From: Amycolatopsis vancoresmycina
GTDB lineage: Bacteria; Actinomycetota; Actinomycetes; Mycobacteriales; Pseudonocardiaceae
Length of the DNA stretch: 64,000 bases
NCBI RefSeq assembly: GCF_000716785.1
Contig: NZ_JNYY01000013.1
Coordinates: forward strand, 212,239 to 276,238
Direction of reading: 5' to 3'
A model generated the notes under the pieces. That model did no database searches. It was not told where the DNA came from and saw nothing but the letters and a program-made list of their open reading frames with translations. Position numbers and translations under genes: made by a program. The first letter of the stretch is position 1. Each line of letters begins with the position of its first letter. Positions 60,251-64,000 of this stretch are shown here, in pieces.

Positions 60251-61504
60251 GTGCAGGATCGCCACGCGTCACACGCAGCTGATCCGGCCGCTGGCCGCGC
60301 GCAGTTCTCTCGTCGGATGTTCCTCGGTGCAGGTGCAGGCTTTGCTGCCGGGGCGACGTTGGGACTGGCTGGGCCGGCGTTCGCGGACACGGGCAAGGTG
60401 CCTGGAGAGACCCCGTTCGGGCCGGTTGTCGTGGCGGACCCGGGAGGACGGGCGTCCTACGCCCGGGCCGTGCGTCTCAGCGCCGGGCGGCCTGCCGGGA
60501 TGTCGCGGACGCTGCTCGCGACGTTCCAAGGGGGACGCGGTCCGGGTTTCCCGCTCTACCGCAGCGACGACGATGGCCGTACCTGGGAGAAGCAGGGCAG
60601 CGTGCCCAACGCCGGCGAGGCCACCGGAATCTCTCTTCAGCCGTTCCTGTACGAACTGCCCCGGGCGTTCGCCGGCTTGCCCAAGGGCGCATTGCTCTTC
60701 GCCTGCAACTGGCTGGACAGCTTCACCAGCACCACCATCCAGCTTTATGCCAGCACCGATGGCGGCCGCACCTGGCAGTTCCTGAGCACGGTCGCCCGGG
60801 GCGGACCGCCCGACACGACGAACGGCGCGACGCCGGTGTGGGAGCCTTTCCTGCTGCTGCACGACAACAGGCTGATCTGTTACTACTCCGACCAGCGGGA
60901 CCCGCACTTCGGTCAGAAGCTCGCCCACCAGACCAGCACGGACCTGCGCACGTGGGGTCCCGTGGTCGACGATGCGACCGGAACGGCGTACGCCGAACGA
61001 CCGGGTATGACCACCGTGGCCAGGCTGAACAGGGGCCGGTGGATCATGACCTACGAATTCGGGGCGCCCGACGATCCCGACAACCCCGATCAGAACAATT
61101 ACACCTACCACGTGCACTACCGGATCGCGAAGGACCCGGAGTCGTTCCGGTTCTCCAGGGACACCCCGCTCCTCGACCAGCATGGCGATGCGCCGAACGG
61201 AGCGCCCGTGGTGTCGTGGACGGACTCGGGTGGGCCGAACGGAACGATCATCGTCACGGACAACGACAATCAGGACTTCTTCGTCAACCGCGACCTCGGC
61301 AACGCCGGGAGCTGGATGCGGCTGTCCTCGCCGATGCCGGCTGGGTACAGCCGGTTCACCATTCCCCTCGACGGTCTTCGGAGCCCTCGGAAGCGCGGCC
61401 TGGTCTTCGTCATCACGGGAGCGCAGTACGGAAAATCCGCGCCGGTCCAAGCGGGCATCATCTCGGTGGATGATTGCGAGGACGCGGGCCCCGGAAGGCA
61501 GTAG
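60251..61504 (+). CDS. Tat-exported sialidase/GH93-like beta-propeller
   Basis: 417 residues from GTG 60251 (GAGGAGG upstream). The Tat signal FSRRMFLGAGAGFAAGATLG is cleaved near AFADT. The mature protein has Asp-box/BNR motifs SDDDGRTWEK and STDGGRTWQF and propeller strands such as PVWEPFLLLHDNRLICYYSD and GRWIMTYEFGAPDD. The layout matches exo-arabinanase GH93-like or sialidase-like six-bladed propellers. It would hydrolyse or bind a polysaccharide outside the cell. The catalytic acids were not pinpointed, so enzyme activity is inferred from fold. Confidence 0.8.
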   Translation: MQDRHASHAADPAAGRAQFSRRMFLGAGAGFAAGATLGLAGPAFADTGKVPGETPFGPVVVADPGGRASYARAVRLSAGRPAGMSRTLLATFQGGRGPGFPLYRSDDDGRTWEKQGSVPNAGEATGISLQPFLYELPRAFAGLPKGALLFACNWLDSFTSTTIQLYASTDGGRTWQFLSTVARGGPPDTTNGATPVWEPFLLLHDNRLICYYSDQRDPHFGQKLAHQTSTDLRTWGPVVDDATGTAYAERPGMTTVARLNRGRWIMTYEFGAPDDPDNPDQNNYTYHVHYRIAKDPESFRFSRDTPLLDQHGDAPNGAPVVSWTDSGGPNGTIIVTDNDNQDFFVNRDLGNAGSWMRLSSPMPAGYSRFTIPLDGLRSPRKRGLVFVITGAQYGKSAPVQAGIISVDDCEDAGPGRQ

Positions 61505-61579
61505 CGATACCGCCTGCTCCGGCGACTGCGCGGACCCGTCGCTGCGGACCAACGATGGTGGGCCCCGTAGACTCACGCC

Positions 61580-62185
61580 ATGGCCGAATCGAGCTCGGTG
61601 TCTGCTGGGCAGGTCGTGGTACTGGTCGACCGCTGGCCGGATCCGGTGCCGCCCGTCGAGTTGCCGGTCCGTGGCCCGCTGCGGACGGCCAGCCGCGCCG
61701 TGCTCGTGGTGCTCCTCCTCTTCTGCGTGGCCGTGGGCGTCGAGGCAATCGTCCTGCTGTGGACGGAGCCGACCCCCGGCCGGTGGTTCTCGCTCCTCTT
61801 CACCCTCCTGTTCACCGCCCTCGTCGTCGTGCTGTGGATCGCCTATTTCGCCGCCGTCGCCCGGAGCGCTGAGCGGACGCGCGCCCGTTCTCGGTGGGCG
61901 GAGGCGACGGACCGTGTCGAGTTGCTCGACGGCACGGTCCGCGCGCGCACGGTCTCCACCATCGAGGATGGCGGCGTCGACAGCTTCGTGCTCGTTGTCG
62001 ACACCGCGAAGGGACAGGTGTGCGCGATGTGGGAGCGCGCGACCTCGCGATCGCCGATGCTCCTTCAGACGCAGGTGCCGGGGGTCGGCGCGCGTGCGCG
62101 GGTATGGCGGCTCCAGGACGCGGACGGCGACGCACCGATCGTGATCGAGGTGCGTGATCCGTCGTTCGAAGAACAACGGCGATAG
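61580..62185 (+). CDS. Two-TM protein of unknown function
   Basis: 201 residues. Two transmembrane helices at about 37-60 (ASRAVLVVLLLFCVAVGVEA) and 70-95 (FSLLFTLLFTALVVVLWIAY), then a cytoplasmic or extracellular beta domain containing DRVELLDGTVRARTVSTIED, a motif resembling short domains in actinomycete membrane proteins. No catalytic residues. It is followed by a truncated ABC gene and is otherwise isolated. Confidence 0.65.
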   Translation: MAESSSVSAGQVVVLVDRWPDPVPPVELPVRGPLRTASRAVLVVLLLFCVAVGVEAIVLLWTEPTPGRWFSLLFTLLFTALVVVLWIAYFAAVARSAERTRARSRWAEATDRVELLDGTVRARTVSTIEDGGVDSFVLVVDTAKGQVCAMWERATSRSPMLLQTQVPGVGARARVWRLQDADGDAPIVIEVRDPSFEEQRR

Positions 62186-62212
62186 CCTGCGCAGGGGACT
62201 GCCGGCCTCGAC

Positions 62213-62819
62213 CGGTCCGGCGGCCTGCCTCGCGCTGCCTGTTGTCGCGGGGATTGCTCGCGCCGGGTCCGGCAAGAGCACCCTGGCCAAGCTCCTGACG
62301 CGGATCTACCGCCCGGATTCGGGCGCGATCCGGGTGGACGGCGTCCCGGTGGCGGAGTTCGGGGTCGGCGACTGGCGCCGCGCGACGACCGCGTGCTTCC
62401 AGGACCACGTCCGCTTCGAGCCGACCGCCGGGGAAGCCGTCCGGCTGGGCGCCCGGGACGCGGACGTCGGCCGGGCGCTCGCCGCCGCGGGGGCCGGCTT
62501 CGTCACGGGGTTGCCGCGCGGCGTGGAAACCCAGCTCGGGCGCGGCTGGCCGGACGGTGTCGACCTGAGCGGCGGCCAGTGGCAGAAACTCGCGCTCGCG
62601 CGGGCGCTGACGCGCGTGACGCCGTTGCTCGCCGTCATGGACGAGCCGGCGGCGAGCCTCGACGCCGCCAGCGAGCACGAGCTGTTCCAGCGCCTCTCGG
62701 CGCTGCTCGTCGTCATGGACGGCGGCCGGGTGCGCGAAGCGGGTACGCACGAGGAGCTGATGCCGCGCGGCGGGCTTTACGCCGAGCTGTTCGGATTGCA
62801 GGCACGGGTTTGCCAGTAG
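62213..62819 (+). pseudogene. Truncated ABC exporter ATPase with internal deletion
   Basis: The nucleotide-binding half of an ABC exporter: Walker A region ARAGSGKSTLAKLLTRIYRP, Q loop in TACFQDHVRFEP, signature DLSGGQWQKLALARAL and Walker B LLAVMDEPAASLDAAS. It is then joined directly to LLVVMDGGRVREAGTHEELM, so about 20 residues with the H loop (ISHR) are missing. The transmembrane domain is absent upstream as well. It is therefore likely non-functional. The frame is open from about 62154, partly overlapping the previous gene. Confidence 0.72.
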
Positions 62820-62829
62820 GAGTTGAGCA

Positions 62830-63723
62830 GTGAACGATCTTCCACCCCACCCGGCCGCCGAGGCCGCGCTCGCCGCGCGCACGGTCGGTGAGCTCGTCGC
62901 CGAGCTGACCGCGGACCTGGCCACCGGCCTGGCCGCCCGGCTCGATCTGTCCGCTGTGGACGGAATGGCGCTCGACGCCGGGGAACTGCGGACCGCGGCG
63001 AGCCGGGAAGCCGAGCGGCTCGGGGTGGCCTCGGCCCGGCAGGAGCACGTCCTGCTCGGCTGCCTGCGCGTCGTCGATCCCGGGCTGCTGGCCGAGGCCC
63101 GGACCCGGTTGCAGGAACGGCGGGCCGAACTGGCGCACGCGGACTACCTGGCCGTGCGCCCGATCGCCCGCGCCGACGCGACGCGGCCGCCGGTCACCAT
63201 CCTGCTCGCGGGCATCCCGGGCACCGGCAAGAGCACCCTCGCCGAAGAACTGGCCTGGCGGCTGCGCGCCCCGGTCTTCTCGATGGACTGGCAGCTCGGC
63301 GCGCTGACCCCGTTCGGGGCGCTGCGTGACGACAACGCGCTGCCCTTGGCCGAGCTGAACCTGACCGCCTCCGTCGCCCGCCAGCTGCAGCTGGGCCTGG
63401 ACGTCGTCATCGACGCCACCGGGCACCGCCGCGAGGCCAGGGACCGCTGGCGCGAGGTGACCGAGAGCGCAGGCGGCCGGTTCGTCGGCGCCGAATGCGT
63501 GTGCTCCGACGAACAACGCCAGCGCGCCCGGGTCGAAGGCCGGGCCAGGGGCATCCCCGGCTGGCCGCAGACGGTGACGTGGGAGCACGTGGTCCGGATG
63601 CGGGGGCTGTGGGAGAGCTGGGACGAGCCGCACCTCGTGCTGGATTCCGCCACCCGGCCGCCGGAGGAGAACGTGCGGCAGGTGCTGGCCGCCGTGGACC
63701 GGCCGTCGGCAACGGGGGAGTGA
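62830..63723 (+). CDS. P-loop ATPase, zeta-toxin/kinase-like
   Basis: 297 residues from GTG 62830 (AGGAGTT upstream). The Walker A motif LLAGIPGTGKSTLAEEL lies at about 124-140. Following residues PVFSMDWQLGALTPFGAL and VVIDATGHRREARDRWREV fit a P-loop kinase of the AAA_33/zeta-toxin type, where the Asp of VIDATG coordinates Mg or ATP. The N-terminal 110 residues form a helical domain of unknown type. No antitoxin is recognised beside it, so a toxin role is not claimed; nucleotide or small-molecule phosphorylation is possible. Confidence 0.72.
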   Translation: MNDLPPHPAAEAALAARTVGELVAELTADLATGLAARLDLSAVDGMALDAGELRTAASREAERLGVASARQEHVLLGCLRVVDPGLLAEARTRLQERRAELAHADYLAVRPIARADATRPPVTILLAGIPGTGKSTLAEELAWRLRAPVFSMDWQLGALTPFGALRDDNALPLAELNLTASVARQLQLGLDVVIDATGHRREARDRWREVTESAGGRFVGAECVCSDEQRQRARVEGRARGIPGWPQTVTWEHVVRMRGLWESWDEPHLVLDSATRPPEENVRQVLAAVDRPSATGE

Positions 63724-63901
63724 TGACCGTGCTGGACCAGCGTCAGATCGCCGTATAACCACCTATACGACGAGGCTGGCGCGCTCAGCACATGAATGAC
63801 GCGCTGTCGTCGACCTGGTCAGCCGCTCGGCTTGTCCGGAGCCGAGCGGCCGAGCGCGGTGGTCAGAATCGCCGTTCTCCTCCGCTGCTAGCGTGCTGGG
63901 T

Positions 63902-64000
63902 GTGAGCAACCCGTTGATCGCGCAGACCCAGGACTCGACGAAGGCCTACTCCGGCATCTCGCTCCTGGAGTCCGCCAACGACCTGAAGTCCGCGATCGAA
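63902..64000 (+). CDS. WXG100/ESX-like protein, N-terminus only
   Basis: The translation from GTG 63902 reads SNPLIAQTQDSTKAYSGISL followed by LESANDLKSAIE and is cut by the window end. This helical opening is shared with type VII secretion-associated proteins of Pseudonocardiaceae in my recollection. Upstream, the bases CGTATA-N6-TATACG (63752-63769) form a dyad. The product and its partners lie outside the window. Confidence 0.45.
   Translation, partial: MSNPLIAQTQDSTKAYSGISLLESANDLKSAIE

Noticed and set aside
62830..63723. Toxin-antitoxin pair
   Set aside because: The P-loop protein resembles zeta-type kinases, but no antitoxin-like small gene is adjacent, so a toxin role is not supported.
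1..64000. CRISPR arrays, rRNA, riboswitches
   Set aside because: No regularly spaced repeats, rRNA sequences or known riboswitch patterns were recognised on either strand.

Overview
This window is very GC-rich with GTG and ATGA/GTGA-coupled starts throughout. The combination of a calerythrin-like EF-hand protein, paired DUF1501/DUF1800 genes, an MpaB-type oxygenase and a type VII secretion-like N-terminus points to an actinomycete of the Pseudonocardiaceae, most likely Amycolatopsis or a close relative. The genus is an inference from gene content, not a search result. No complete insertion sequence, rRNA or CRISPR array is visible.

Layout. 1-3762: a mandelate/benzoylformate degradation pair (benzaldehyde dehydrogenase, benzoylformate decarboxylase) divergent from a LysR regulator. 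3759-4562: a membrane-anchored CBM2 protein. 4805-4888: tRNA-Leu(GAG). About 4870-12990: a decayed integrative element or island next to that tRNA. It has recombinase remnants at both ends, a second copy of the tRNA 3' end motif near 12410, iteron-like repeats, and a visibly AT-richer cargo: SLATT two-TM protein, CD-NTase (cyclic oligonucleotide synthase) and a 1217-residue Mrr-like nuclease-NACHT ATPase. This is the best candidate for an incompletely described anti-phage system in the window. 13090-31108: chromosomal housekeeping and accessory genes, including a frameshifted membrane protein, a two-component system, DUF1501/DUF1800, a lipoprotein, a glycosyltransferase group, an MpaB family oxygenase, a BaeRF-type protein, a catalase and a secreted trypsin-like protease. 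31374-40752: regulators, a secreted three-repeat protein, a TMEM175-like channel, hydrolases under a MarR regulator, a methyltransferase and a LEG1-like protein.

41475-59917 is probably a biosynthetic gene cluster without any PKS or NRPS core. A nucleotide-sugar 6-dehydrogenase and a calerythrin-like protein sit at its left edge. A minus-strand operon follows (small conserved protein, two Gfo/Idh/MocA dehydrogenases, an Ldh-type dehydrogenase, an M20 peptidase/deacetylase and a TIM-barrel isomerase). A divergent plus-strand operon of nine mostly overlapping genes carries two DegT/DnrJ/EryC1/StrS aminotransferases, two methyltransferases, a UbiA prenyltransferase, an FAD amine-oxidase-fold enzyme, two acyl-AMP ligases and a class III CoA-transferase. 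The repeated dehydrogenase plus aminotransferase logic suggests an amino sugar or aminocyclitol. The prenyltransferase and acyl-activating enzymes suggest that it is decorated with a prenylated or acyl unit. The product is unknown.

60251-64000: a Tat-exported GH93/sialidase-like propeller, a two-TM protein, a truncated ABC exporter ATPase, a P-loop kinase-like ATPase, and the start of a WXG100/ESX-like protein cut by the window edge.
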